A DNA stretch of 64,000 nt from Lentinus brumalis (taxonomy: Eukaryota > Basidiomycota > Agaricomycetes > Polyporales > Polyporaceae): contig MARA01000046.1 in assembly GCA_001792895.1 (NCBI GenBank), positions 186,001 to 250,000 on the forward strand, given 5' to 3'. Shown piece by piece: positions 36,381 to 46,052 of this stretch. The notes under the pieces are model-generated. The model saw only the letters and a program-made list of their open reading frames with translations, ran no database searches and was not told where the DNA came from. The first letter of the stretch is position 1. Each line of letters starts with the position of its first letter. A program made the translations under genes and the position numbers.

Positions 36381-37180
36381 GTATCCAACAGTCGCTGTTG
36401 GATACACCGTCTACAAATCGCTGAGCGGCTGAGCGGCTGAGCGGCGAGGCTGTCCCGCCCGAAGTGGCAGAACTGTAGACGGTGTATCCAACTCTCGCTG
36501 TTGGATACACCGTCTACAAATCGCTGAGCGGCTGAGCGGCTGAGCGGCGAGGCTGTCCCGCCCGAAGTGGCAGAACTGTGGACGGTGTATCCAACTCTCG
36601 CTGTTGGATACACCGTCTACAAATCGCTGAGCGGCTGAGCGGCTGAGCGGCGAGGCTGTCCCGCCCGAAGTGGCAGAACTGTGGACGGTGTATCCAACTC
36701 TCGCTGTTGGATACACCGTCTACAAATCGCTGAGCGGCTGAGCGGCTGAGCGGCTGAGCGGCTGAGCGGCGAGGCTGTCCCGCCCGAAGTGGCAGAACTG
36801 TGGACGGTGTATCCAACTCTCGCTGTTGGATACACCGTCTACAAATCGCTGAGCGGCTGAGCGGCTGAGCGGCGAGGCTGTCCCGCCCGAAGTGGCAGAA
36901 CTGTGGACGGTGTATCCAACTCTCGCTGTTGGATACACCGTCTACAAATCGCTGAGCGGCTGAGCGGCTGAGCGGCGAGGCTGTCCCGCCCGAAGTGGCA
37001 GAACTGTAGACGGTGTATCCAACTCTCGCTGTTGGATACACCGTCTACAATTCGCTGAGCGGCTGAGTGGCGAGGCTGTCCCGCCCGAAGTGGCAGAACT
37101 GTGGACGGTGTATCCAACTCTCGCTGTTGGATACACGGTCTACAATTCGCTGAGCGGCTGAGCGGCGAGGCTGTCCCGCA
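36381..37180. repeat. Right subterminal array: 103-bp tandem repeats with GTATCCAAC palindrome
   Basis: Eight copies whose palindromes (GTATCCAAC-TCTCGCT-GTTGGATAC) start at 36381, 36484, 36587, 36690, 36809, 36912, 37015 and 37110. The period is 103 bp except 119 and 95, which differ by whole 8-bp GAGCGGCT subrepeats, so the array is hierarchical. Each unit also carries GGCTGTCCCGCCCGAAGTGG. Another single palindrome lies at 37425-37452. Long minus-strand frames across the array come from the repeat and are not genes. Confidence 0.92.
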
Positions 37181-37452
37181 CAGAGCGGGAGCCGGCGTGC
37201 TGTTTGAGGTAAGTATAGGTCTTGCTGCACCGGGCGCACCACTGTATGTCTGAGCTAGCGAGCTGGACAGCAGTTTGTATAGTGCCAAATGCTAGTAGGA
37301 TTATGCAACCGGTAACCCGCGGCCGTGAGGACCAAGGGATTGGATACACCGCTCGCAAGGATGGAAGCGCTGCCCGGAAAGCGCGGATGGGCCCAGGGCT
37401 TCCGCAGCGGTAGGCTTGTAGAGACGTATCCAACGAGAGCATCATTGGATAC

Positions 37453-38064
37453 ATCACTCACAGGAAGCATACGCGCTGGACCCTACCCCAGGGCGCATGT
37501 CTAGTCCTGCGGCTCGTACCTACCGCTGCACGCGGTGACCTGCGTCGCGCCGCCCGCAAATTCTGAGCTGTGGGACAGCGCGCCAGTATGCAGCGGCCGG
37601 GCAGCGGTGGAGGGCGCGGGACGCAAGTACGCTGGCGGACGGATGTGGACGGACGTGCTGACGGCCGCATTAGTAGGATGCGCACGTAGCGGGCGCGCAT
37701 GCTCGTGACGGACGGAACTGGACAAATCGGAACGCGCACGCTAGCGGCCAGAATGAGCAGACTCGCAGGCAGCAGCGGCGGAGTATGAAAGCCGCTGCAT
37801 TCTCATAAATATACAATGATCTGAAGCAAATGCGAGCGGAGTTTAGAGCTACGGGAGCGGCTGCGTGTCCGCTTGGGGATGGCGCTCTCACGAGGGCAGG
37901 CCCACAAAACATACCGGCGACATTCAGTACCTGCGGGTGGGCTGCAGTGATGCAGGGGGTCCTGCGTGGTTTATATTTAGGCGGGACTGTGATTGCAACA
38001 AGGGATGGATCCCTCATTGACTGTTACCACAGTCATAGATGTATCTCCCTGCCAGCATGGGGTG
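37453..38064. other. Right terminal arm of KDZ element
   Basis: GC-rich with no gene. It ends with the inverted repeat matching the left end (about 37985-38064). Confidence 0.6.
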
Positions 38065-38072
38065 ATCCAATC

Positions 38073-39237
38073 CACTTCGAGTATGACATTCTTCGGGCCG
38101 CAGAATCCTCGCAGATATGCGCTTTTCCCATTCACCTCGACGATCCTCGTCTGCGCGTCTCCATGTCCCGCGCTGTGCCATTGCATCGCGATCCCAATGG
38201 TCGGGACGCATGGTGTTTGACGGGGCTAGGAAAGCCGAAAGTAAGCACATAATCATCCCCCTCGCTGCCCAGATCGCAGTGACAGACTGACTCAGACGTG
38301 CATATTCCGCAGATGCAGACGAGCCCATCAGGACAAATGCCTAGACTGTCTCGATATGTAAGCAGGAAGCGGCACAACCGCTGTGCGGCCACATCCACGA
38401 TCCGGGGACTTTAAGACTTGCAAGCAGAAGTACGTATTCTCCTGCACATCTGCGGCATGGAAGGTTCGTGGTTATGGACCTGGAACGGCTGATAATTCGT
38501 GCCATAGGACATCAAGCACCCGGCGGACGTTGTAAGTCGTCGACATACGCGACGCCTACGTCCTCTACTTCGTCCGCTTCCTCGACAGCATCTCGGGAGC
38601 AACCCACCGGAACACCAGCTCCGATGGCTACGCTGGCGCGCACCTAGCACCTCGTGTTCTCAGGAAGGGCCACGCACACGTTCGGGACCGTGCAGAGCGT
38701 ATCTGCACTGCTCTGATCTTCAACCATCAGTTCACCGTCCGCGCTCTCGCCTGAACAGGGGACGAGTCAGCAAAAGAGGTGAGTGTTGACTCTTCAGTGG
38801 CACCGGTCCGGTCCTGTGCTTGCGATCGATACTCAACAGATGACATCGTCAGCCATTCTGATCCTCGTGAAGTCATCGTTCCAGAAATTTAGTGACGCCG
38901 TCGACTCCTACACCATGCGGGCGGTGTGCGCGGGTGCGATTTGACAACTGCGATCACGTCCTCAACGTGATCGGGCCTTGGCACAGATATGAACTGCACG
39001 CTCACGATCAATGTCATCGTGACAGATCTTGTGCGCGAGCTCCCTCTGATCCACAGATGAGTCAGGTTGTGAAAATCAATTGGTTCAATTGTTGACAGCT
39101 ACATAGTGCACAGTTCAAATGTGATAACGATATTCGAGGCTCAAGACGATGGGCATTGGCAGACATGTGGATCGAATGGTGCAAATGTTACATCACTACC
39201 AAAGTACGTCTATTGCCAATCAGCTGATATTTGTGGC
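38073..39237. other. Duplicated downstream locus of pair 3, right half
   Basis: Resumes the locus cut at 24421. Frames such as NPIHFEYDIL and SDGYAGAHLAPRVLRKGHAH parallel LPIYFRYDAIAETLQ and AYAGAHLALCVLWEGHARRV in unit 2. Many stops; a decayed gene of unknown family. Confidence 0.5.
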
Positions 39238-39496
39238 TCACTGCCTGCCGGGGCGTTGCTGAGTCGGACGGGGCTGCTGGGTGGCACCCGGGGTCACAGT
39301 GACGGTATCGACAGACTTTGTCTCGGTGACGGTCGTAGTCGTGATAGTGCCGCTCGTCTTGGTGACAGTCTCCGACACGGGGTCAAAGAGGCCGCCCGGA
39401 TGTAGCGAGTGCTGGTCGCCGTCGGTGTAGTCCTCTCGGTCTCGGTGACCGTGATGGTCGAGGTGGGCCCGGTGACGGTGACAGTGGAGGTGGGGG

Positions 39497-41125
39497 TGTA
39501 GATTTTCGTGACGGCGAGAGCACGCGAAGAGACGGGATGAGAAGAGAATCGATTGCGGGGGCGCGTTTGTCCTCTGTAGACTAGAAGAAAGACGGCGGGT
39601 GACGGGAGGTAGAGGCAATCGCGTGAGGACGAGCGAAGAAAATACACGGTATATGTAATCTAAACTAGCGCCGACCAGATTCTAATCTATCGATGTAAGT
39701 ACGAGCTCGAACCGCAAGATGCCGGTGAGCGTCACAGACTACAACACAACCCCTCGAGCGAGTACAATACGAATGCGAAGGGGGAGAAGTAAACGATAAA
39801 AACAAGACATGACCACATACAATTCGAGTCCATGCACGACGGCAACTTCAACCCCTCAACCTCAGCCTAGAAGGCATGCTCCTCGACGGCACCGTTCGCA
39901 GCAGCGGGCTGGAGATCCGGGCACTGCGCTTTGTAGTGGCCCTTGCGCATGCAGTGGAAGCACGTGATGAGCTCGATGGGGGTACGGGTGCGGGGACGAG
40001 CAGCGGCGGCGGCGGCAACGAGGGCGACGGTGGACGACGACGACGGGAAGGGGTGCTGGCGGGAGTCCTCGTTCAGGAGGCGACGATGGACAAGCTCGAG
40101 GTGAGCTCGCTCTCCGGGGTAGCGTCGAGCGTGACGACGAAGTGCTCGAACGAGGGCGGGAGGCCGCTCGTGACGACGAGGATGTGGTCTTCATCCGTGA
40201 TGGACGCTCCGATCGCCTTGAGACGGAAGACGGCGCGGCGGACGTCGGCGATCCACGCGGTCATGGTCTGGTCGTCGCGCTTCCGCATCTGGTAGAAGTC
40301 GCGGCGGCGAGCGAGGCGCGTACCGAGACCGCGAGCCTGGTGGACGCTCTCGAGCTCGCACCAAAGCAGGTTCGCGTCGGTGTGGTGCGCGTGAGGGAGC
40401 TGCGCTGGGTCGAGGTTGAGCGTGATCTCCGCGCAGGCCTGGTCGTTCTTCTTGACCCAGGCGCGCACGGCGTTCGAGTTCGGGGAGCCTTGCGGGCAGG
40501 GCGTGTCGCCGGACGCAACATCCCAGAGGCCTTGCCGCACGAGCACGGCGCGCATGAGGATCGACCACTCGGCGTAGTTCGAGTCGTCGAGTTTCGAGAT
40601 CGACGGCGACATGGTGGGGACGAAGGGGGGACGAATGGACGAGACGGGGTTCGAGACGGACGAGCAAGACGTACGGTTCAATCGGGGTTCGTGTGCGGGT
40701 TCAACGGGGCCGCAGTTCGATCAGGGGGGTTCGTGCGCGGGTTCAGCGGGGCCGCGGTTCAATCGAGTCGTACGACGGGTTCAGCGGGGCCGTCGGGTGC
40801 GTTAACGAATGGATGATGAGGTCGGCTTCACCAGGCAGGGTCCTCAGATGAGCTCTGAGTAGGCAGACGCGATTGTGTAGATTTTCGTGACGGCGAGAGC
40901 ACGCGAAGAGACGGGATGAGAAGAGAATCGATTGCGGGGGCGCGTTTGTCCTCTGTAGACTAGAAGAAAGACGGCGGGTGACGGGAGGTAGAGGCAATCG
41001 CGTGAGGACGAGCGAAGAAAATACACGGTATATGTAATCTAAACTAGCGCCGACCAGATTCTAATCTATCGATGTAAGTACGAGCTCGAACCGCAAGATG
41101 CCGGTGAGCGTCACAGACTACAACA
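39497..41125 (-). mobile_element. Gag-only Ty1/copia-type LTR retroelement, 1.6 kb
   Basis: Two 250-bp LTRs, 39497-39746 and 40876-41125, look identical by eye and run TG...CA (TGTAGATTTTCG ... GACTACAACA). A 5-bp GGGGG target duplication flanks the element (39492-39496 and 41126-41130) inside exon 2 of the pair 4 A gene. The 1.1-kb interior, read on the minus strand, holds a gag-like frame and no protease, integrase or reverse transcriptase. A GC-rich leader with imperfect repeats (GGTTCAGCGGGGCCG, about 40690-40800) precedes gag. Non-autonomous; it would need enzymes from a full element. Confidence 0.92.
39868..40612 (-). pseudogene. Copia-type Gag polyprotein with one-base frame break
   Basis: Starts MSPSISKLDDSNYAEW, the typical opening of copia Gag (UBN2/DUF4219-like), then WSILMRAVLVRQGLWDV, LNLDPAQLPHAH and WCELESVHQARG. 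It continues through FRLKAIGASITDEDHIL to LTSS. Near 40100 the frame shifts by one, after which LELVHRRLLNEDSRQ leads to a CCHC zinc knuckle, CFHCMRKGHYKAQC (C-x2-C-x4-H-x4-C), and the stop at 39868. Gag would form the particle shell and bind RNA. No pol region follows. Confidence 0.8.
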
Positions 41126-41300
41126 GGGGGTCACGACGGCCTGACGCGCGATGACTGCGGGGAGATAAAATGTCAGCGTCGATCGAGCATCGAGTGCCAG
41201 GTTCGCGACGTGACTCAGTGGAAGACTACTCACCGTTAGCACCGACGCTGGTGGCGGCCATCGCGAGCGCGAGGATAGCGGCGATCTTTGACATGAACAT

Positions 41301-41988
41301 GATGATAACTGATATGTTGTGGGAAGAGGATTGCTTTGGAGATGGGAGAGTGTTAGCTTTCGTGGCACGCGGTGCGCCTTCTTATACCGTCTCGCTATGC
41401 GTCCGCCCCTTGGACATTCGAAGTTCTGACTTTGCGATCTCGACAGAGCCCATCATCCAGTGAAGCACCTTGCGCACCGCGGCGAATTGCAGGAGGTGGC
41501 TGGAGGCATTCTGCATCCGCCCGGGTGCTCGTTTGCCTCCGCTCAGCATAGCCACTGCGGTTATCTCCAGAACGCCGCGAGCGCTTACCTCCATGCGCAC
41601 TCGAAACATAGCACGATCAACGTGTGCTACCAGCTGCACAGCTGCGGAGGCATTCGAGGCAGGGGTCTCCCGGGTTGCACCCCGATCGCGCTGACATTCA
41701 GGGCGGGCGGAACGACGTCCGAGTCAACCTACTCCTGGGAAGACCACATGGCGCGACGCGCCGTGCAGAGGTCCCTTGCGGAGCGGGACGTGGATGCCCT
41801 TGCTAGGGGCGCGAGTGCGGTTCCCGGCGCGATCAGTGTGCAAGTCGCGTTTTCTGCAAAGTCCGCGTCCTCTCCCTTGATAGGAGAGTGAGTATATAAG
41901 CCGAGCAGCTCTCCTTCATTCCTTCATCACCGACTCTCTCAGCATACCATAGCATATTATCCACTCCATCACTTCGTCTTCATCCATC
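41301..41988. promoter_or_regulatory. Bidirectional promoter of pair 4
   Basis: 688 bp between divergent starts. TATA elements at 41386-41382 (minus, TATAA) and 41893-41899 (plus, TATATAA). GCCACTGCGGTTATCTCC at 41551-41568. Confidence 0.65.
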
Positions 41989-42392
41989 ATGATGTACTCA
42001 AAGATCTCAGCGCTCGCCGCCTTCCTCCTCGTCGCATGCTCGGCCGCCCAGGCGCAGGGTGCAGGTATGCTCTCTTGTCATTTCATCGTATCTGCGCACC
42101 CACTTACCTCTGCATTACAGGCAGTGACCTCCTCGTGAAGCGTCAGGCCCCTCCTGCGACCGTCACCGTGACGACGACTGAGCCCGGTCCGACTGTCGTG
42201 ACGACTTCGACTACTACGCTCGTCCGCCCGACGTCGACCGAGCATGTCACGTCGACGATCACGACTGCTACTACGACCACGTTCACCGAGACTGTCACGG
42301 ACACGACCACGCGCACGAGCACGGTGACCACCACCACCGGCGGGGCCACTGTGACGGGCAACCGTCGTCGCGAGGAGCCCACTGCCGCTTGA
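41989..42392 (+). CDS. Small secreted Thr-rich protein, family B, pair 4
   Basis: CDS join(41989..42064,42121..42392), 115 aa. The signal peptide is MMYSKISALAAFLLVACSAA, then QAQGA. The intron is 56 nt. Exon 2 gives GSDLLVKRQAPPATVTVTTT with the KR site, then the conserved Thr/Val body and the end GGATVTGNRRREEPTAA. One residue shorter than the pair 2 and 3 proteins at the exon 2 start (GSD against GGSD), a trait shared with pair 5. Its divergent A partner is destroyed, so B is retained alone here. Confidence 0.9.
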
Positions 42393-44239
42393 GCATGGTG
42401 GGAGACAGTATGTGTAGAGGACGCTATGCCTTGCGCCTTTTGCGGATCGTGTGTCAGTCGTGAATAGCCCAACATGTAGCAATATTATTTGTGCCACAAA
42501 TTCAGACATGCGTGGTCCAGTAACTTGTCGCATGCATCTTTCCTGAACGCCTTATTTTAGTACGCCCGTAGGTTCGACTAAGTGTGTATTTCCGATAGAA
42601 TGTGTCACATTATCGTTGACCGTGAGCACGTTCTTATCGCCCATCGTGATGTTATAAGTGTCAGCGCGCACAACGTCTTCGACTGGCGTGTCACGAACAC
42701 TTGTTGTATGATTGCCTCATATCGGACAAAAGAACATATCAACCTCTCGTCGTTGAGCCTGTTTGCTTACCACATCGACTGCATCCGCCGACTTCAATCG
42801 AACACCTTCCTCGGTACTTACTCCCGCAGTGCTTCGCATGTCAAAAGGGGCGGGGACGGAATCGGAGGAGTTTCGTTGAGGCCAATAGCTTCTGATCTTA
42901 ACAAGTGCAAACAGCGCCTAATGCTGCAGGCTCCCCGGCTACCGGCCCTGCCTTGGTGCACCTCTTTTCGAATGTCTATCGCAGTTGCTATGATATCTAC
43001 GCTCTCATCCGAATGAGCCCTCAAGCTCCCTCCATTACTCGACTTACAGGACGAGAGGGTAAGTCTCTAGCTGCAGCAACATCGTACATAGTAGGGCATC
43101 GAGGACGCAAAAAAGGAGGCGAGGCGAGAGTCACTCCAGGGAGCAGGAAAGAATGGGTCGCGGTACGTCTGGATACTCTCGCTCAATCAAACCGACATCA
43201 GGCCACACACTTTGCGGGATGGCACAGGACGATTGTAGGTACGACGAGGGTATGTCGGAAGAATCGTGCGTTCTGCAGCAACCCGATACGCCGATAAGTG
43301 CAGCGAACTACTCGACTGGAGCTCCTGTGGGTCTAGGGCTCGCCTCCAGCACTCCTCCTACAGAGTCCTCATCAACGTGTCCCTCGACGAGGAGGCTCGG
43401 CTAAACGACATCTGGACTATACACCCTCACCTCCACGGCTGTCACCTCCGCCTCTCCATGTCGTGCGCTGCGTCACACAGCGAGTCCCATTCATCCGGAG
43501 TCACGATGTCTGCCGGGCCAGGTGAAGGCGGGGTGGGCTAAAGGTGAGCAACCATATGCCGCTGCCGGTGTCGTCCAGACCTCGATGCCAACGACTGACG
43601 TGCATATCTCGCGTAGGCAGACGAGCCTAGCAGGACAACCATTCGCGCAGCCTAGATCATTAGCAAGCTGGAAGCTGGAGTTCAATTTCGAGGCCACATC
43701 GACGATCTGCAGCTACACCCGGACGCACAGGCGGAGGTACGTACTTTGACCCTGTGTGCGGCATCGAAGGTTCGGAATCATGGATGCGGAATGGCTGATA
43801 CTTCGTGGCATAGAAAGTTATGGGTCCGAATAGTCGAGCAACCAACCGAGGACGATCCAACATACCATCCCTACGCACTCCTCTCCTCCCTACGATCCCT
43901 CTACGGCATCTTGGGAGCCGCCCACCGAGACGCCAGCTTCGAAAGGTTGCACTGGCGCGCCCCAACTTGTGCAGCGTTCGGGGCCGAGTAGAGTGCATCT
44001 GCACTTCTCCGATCCTCGATGCCATTTCGCAGGACGCAACTGGCAGCCAGCACCCCCGCACCCCCGCAGCTTCGTCGCTTGGCTTGCTAGGAGTTGGCGG
44101 AAAGGTGAGATCTGCCTCTTCAGCACCCGTCCTATGCTCGCGATCGATTGATACTGACAGATATCCTCGTCGGCCCTCATACACTCCTCATCAAGTCGAC
44201 GTTCTAGGTCACACGGCAAGCATCTCTGTTGCTATGTAG
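42393..44239. other. Downstream duplicated locus of pair 4
   Basis: Contains the TTGAGGCCAATAGCTTCTGA block (about 42870) and then the decayed locus shared with units 2 and 3 (GAGGGTATGTCGG near 43249, GCGATCGATTGATACTGACAG near 44140). This copy carries no inserted element and serves as the unoccupied reference for the 14.7, 19.4 and 24.4 kb insertions. No intact gene. Confidence 0.6.
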
Positions 44240-45590
44240 TGCGCTTCAGCATCCGCGATCACTTCCTCAGCGCCGCCCCTCACATCCACGCTGGCCCTGC
44301 AGGAGTTCTCCTCTCCCGGGCTAGCGTGCGATCCACATTCGTCATCGTTGACACAAGCTATGCGCGCGGACATCGCCGCTCCCCAAGGCCTACAGTTTCA
44401 ATGCCCATCAGACCCACTTCAATCACCTGTTCTTCCGGGACTCGGGTTTTCCGGATGAACGCGGCTTGTAAAGATTCGAATGCCCGGGAAGCGTTCATCT
44501 CTCGACCAGCGGACGTCGGAAGAGCTGGGCCGACTACTGGTACTCTTGCGAGGCTATCCGCTGCTCGTCCTCACGTCGCCTAAATTTGCTCTCGACCTCT
44601 TTCAGATGGCAACGTCGCATACCACTGCCTGCGCGTTTTTGCAGAGTGTCTATACAGAACGACAACAGCGGCCAATATCTGTCCTGTATCTTTCCTCCCC
44701 ATCCCGGTCACGCAGCGACCTCGGTGCCTTCTTGCATCCCGTTTCCCCGCCGCCGCCCTCCAAGTTCAGGATTGTCCATCTGACATCACGGCCACGGCGG
44801 GAGGGACCAGTGCGAGTCCACCCACGTCAACTGTTCCCTCGACCGGGCCCAGTATACTCGCCGCTCGGCCTCAGGCGCAGCAAGCGGCCCACCCACCCAC
44901 CATCGTGCAGATCGCCGGTATCGCACTCGGCGGTGTTTTCGGTGCAGTCTTCCTTGGCGGGTCGTCTGTTGAGACGGGGGACGTCCGGAAGCGATACACT
45001 GTTCGGTCTGAAGTACGATGATGTGCGTAATGCGGGTTGGAGACCAGATCTTGGAGAGGGCATCGCCGGGTCGGAGATGAGACAGAACATGATGGGACAC
45101 AGGCCGTGCTGGTGACCTCGCATCATCCTTCAGTGAGTCATGTTGCGTGGACGTCCAGCCATTCTCGTATCCTCTCTTCCCCGCTGCCTCCGTCGTTCCA
45201 CACCCCTGCATGCCCGACGCGAAGCTCCATCTTGCACTTCCTCTGTCTTGCTCAAATCCCGAACCCTAGAGCCCCACGGAGCGCTTCGGCGTGGTAGACA
45301 ACATCCCCATCCGCGACGCATACGGCCCGATCGGTGTCGTGCGCCCATCGCCAACATGCCCACTGCCCAGCTCGTGATTCGACGTGTCAACGCTCGTCTC
45401 TGGGCGTGAGCACACATCGCTGTCGACACGGGCACCCTCCTCGCACATTCCTTGCACCACTTCCACGACTGTCGTGTTTCTAGAGCTCGAGAGTCATCTG
45501 GAGGTGTCGATGACGACGCGCACGCGGAGTCCTGCGCCGACATCGACGGCGGCGAGCACGATTGACGGTGTGCGGATATCGTCTTAGCAC
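44240..45590 (+). pseudogene. Single-pass cell-surface (stalk + TM) protein remnant
   Basis: Pieces fit an agaricomycete extracellular protein with a C-terminal membrane anchor. VSIQNDNSGQYLS is like the end of the extracellular fold in that group. A Ser/Thr/Pro stalk follows (GTSASPPTSTVPSTGPS), then TIVQIAGIALGGVFGAVFLG as a transmembrane helix. The frame shifts by one directly after it (LLRRGTSGSDTLF in the next frame). A Ser/Arg/Pro-rich cytoplasmic tail may continue to about 45590. Upstream stops (about 44459) break the extracellular part. Function unknown. Confidence 0.4.
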
Positions 45591-46052
45591 TCGTCGGACA
45601 GTGATGAAACTACGCTCATCGTGCGATGATAGTCCCATCGGGTCTCGATGGTGGCGGGGATTTCATGTGTAAGGTGCTGTTGTAACATACACCTGTGTTC
45701 GTCCCCGCTCTGCGTTGATCTCGTGCTGTCGATGCGTATTCATGTACGAGGAATTCGAAACGCTCGTGACTCGTGTTCGCTCTGCGTCTCTGCGCGCCTT
45801 CACCGCCTCGGATATAAGCTTTGGGCTATCAACTCAACCAGGCAGTGTCCACGTGCATGCCATTTAACGGTCGACAGGGCCATCGATTACTCCTCATCCT
45901 CACGCTATCCTCTCTCGCCATCCATCCGCCGCCACCTACACCTGCAACTCAGCACGGGACACTTGTACGCTTGTTCTTGGTGAGTACCCAGTACTGTCGT
46001 AGCGATCGTATGCTCACGCCAGAGCTGACTTAGATTGATCTGATCCTAGGAC

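Larger units (their letters stand above)
24422..38064 (+). mobile_element. 13.6-kb KDZ-superfamily DNA transposon carrying cargo genes
   Basis: ATCCAATC flanks the element at 24414-24421 and 38065-38072, matching the roughly 8-bp duplications described for Zisupton/KDZ elements. The ends are imperfect inverted repeats over about 70 bp; both contain GATACATC, CTGTGGTAACAGT, GGGATCCATCCC and TTGCAATCA at matching spacing. Removing the element joins a frame (about TTTCTTCAATCCAATCCACTTCGAG) collinear with unit 2 at 16240-16265. Inside are subterminal palindrome arrays on both sides (25.2-26.05 and 36.1-37.45 kb), a KDZ transposase, and three other genes (26581-28399, 28747-29979, 30150-30923). 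Whether all interior genes entered as cargo in one event is inference. Confidence 0.8.
39238..41300 (-). pseudogene. Small secreted Thr-rich protein, family A, pair 4, split by LTR element and frameshifted
   Basis: Exon 1 (41300-41234) encodes the signal peptide MFMSKIAAILALAMAATSVG, then AN. After an intron, exon 2 starts at 41154 (VIARQAVVTP) and is cut at 41126 by the LTR retroelement. It resumes at 39496 with TSTVTVTGPTSTITVTETER. A second lesion is near 39380: a G-run of four where pair 5 has five, so SLTP and VSETVTKTSGT are in different frames. The tail QPRPTQQRPGRQ is otherwise intact. This copy cannot make a normal protein as read. Confidence 0.85.

Noticed and set aside
36381..37180. 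CRISPR-like regularity of palindromic repeats
   Set aside because: The whole unit repeats, including the supposed spacers; this is a tandem satellite in a eukaryotic genome, not repeat-spacer DNA.
36166..37457. Long minus-strand frames with LPLRAGQPRRSAAQPLS-type repeats
   Set aside because: They are translations of the 103-bp tandem array in the right arm of the KDZ element; frame length follows from repeat composition, and no signal, domain or splice structure supports a gene.
25154..37500. Alternative KDZ element ends at CATGCGCCC near 25154 and 37500
   Set aside because: A short inverted match exists, but there is no flanking target duplication. The outer ends at 24422 and 38064 have longer inverted repeats, an ATCCAATC duplication and an inferable empty site.
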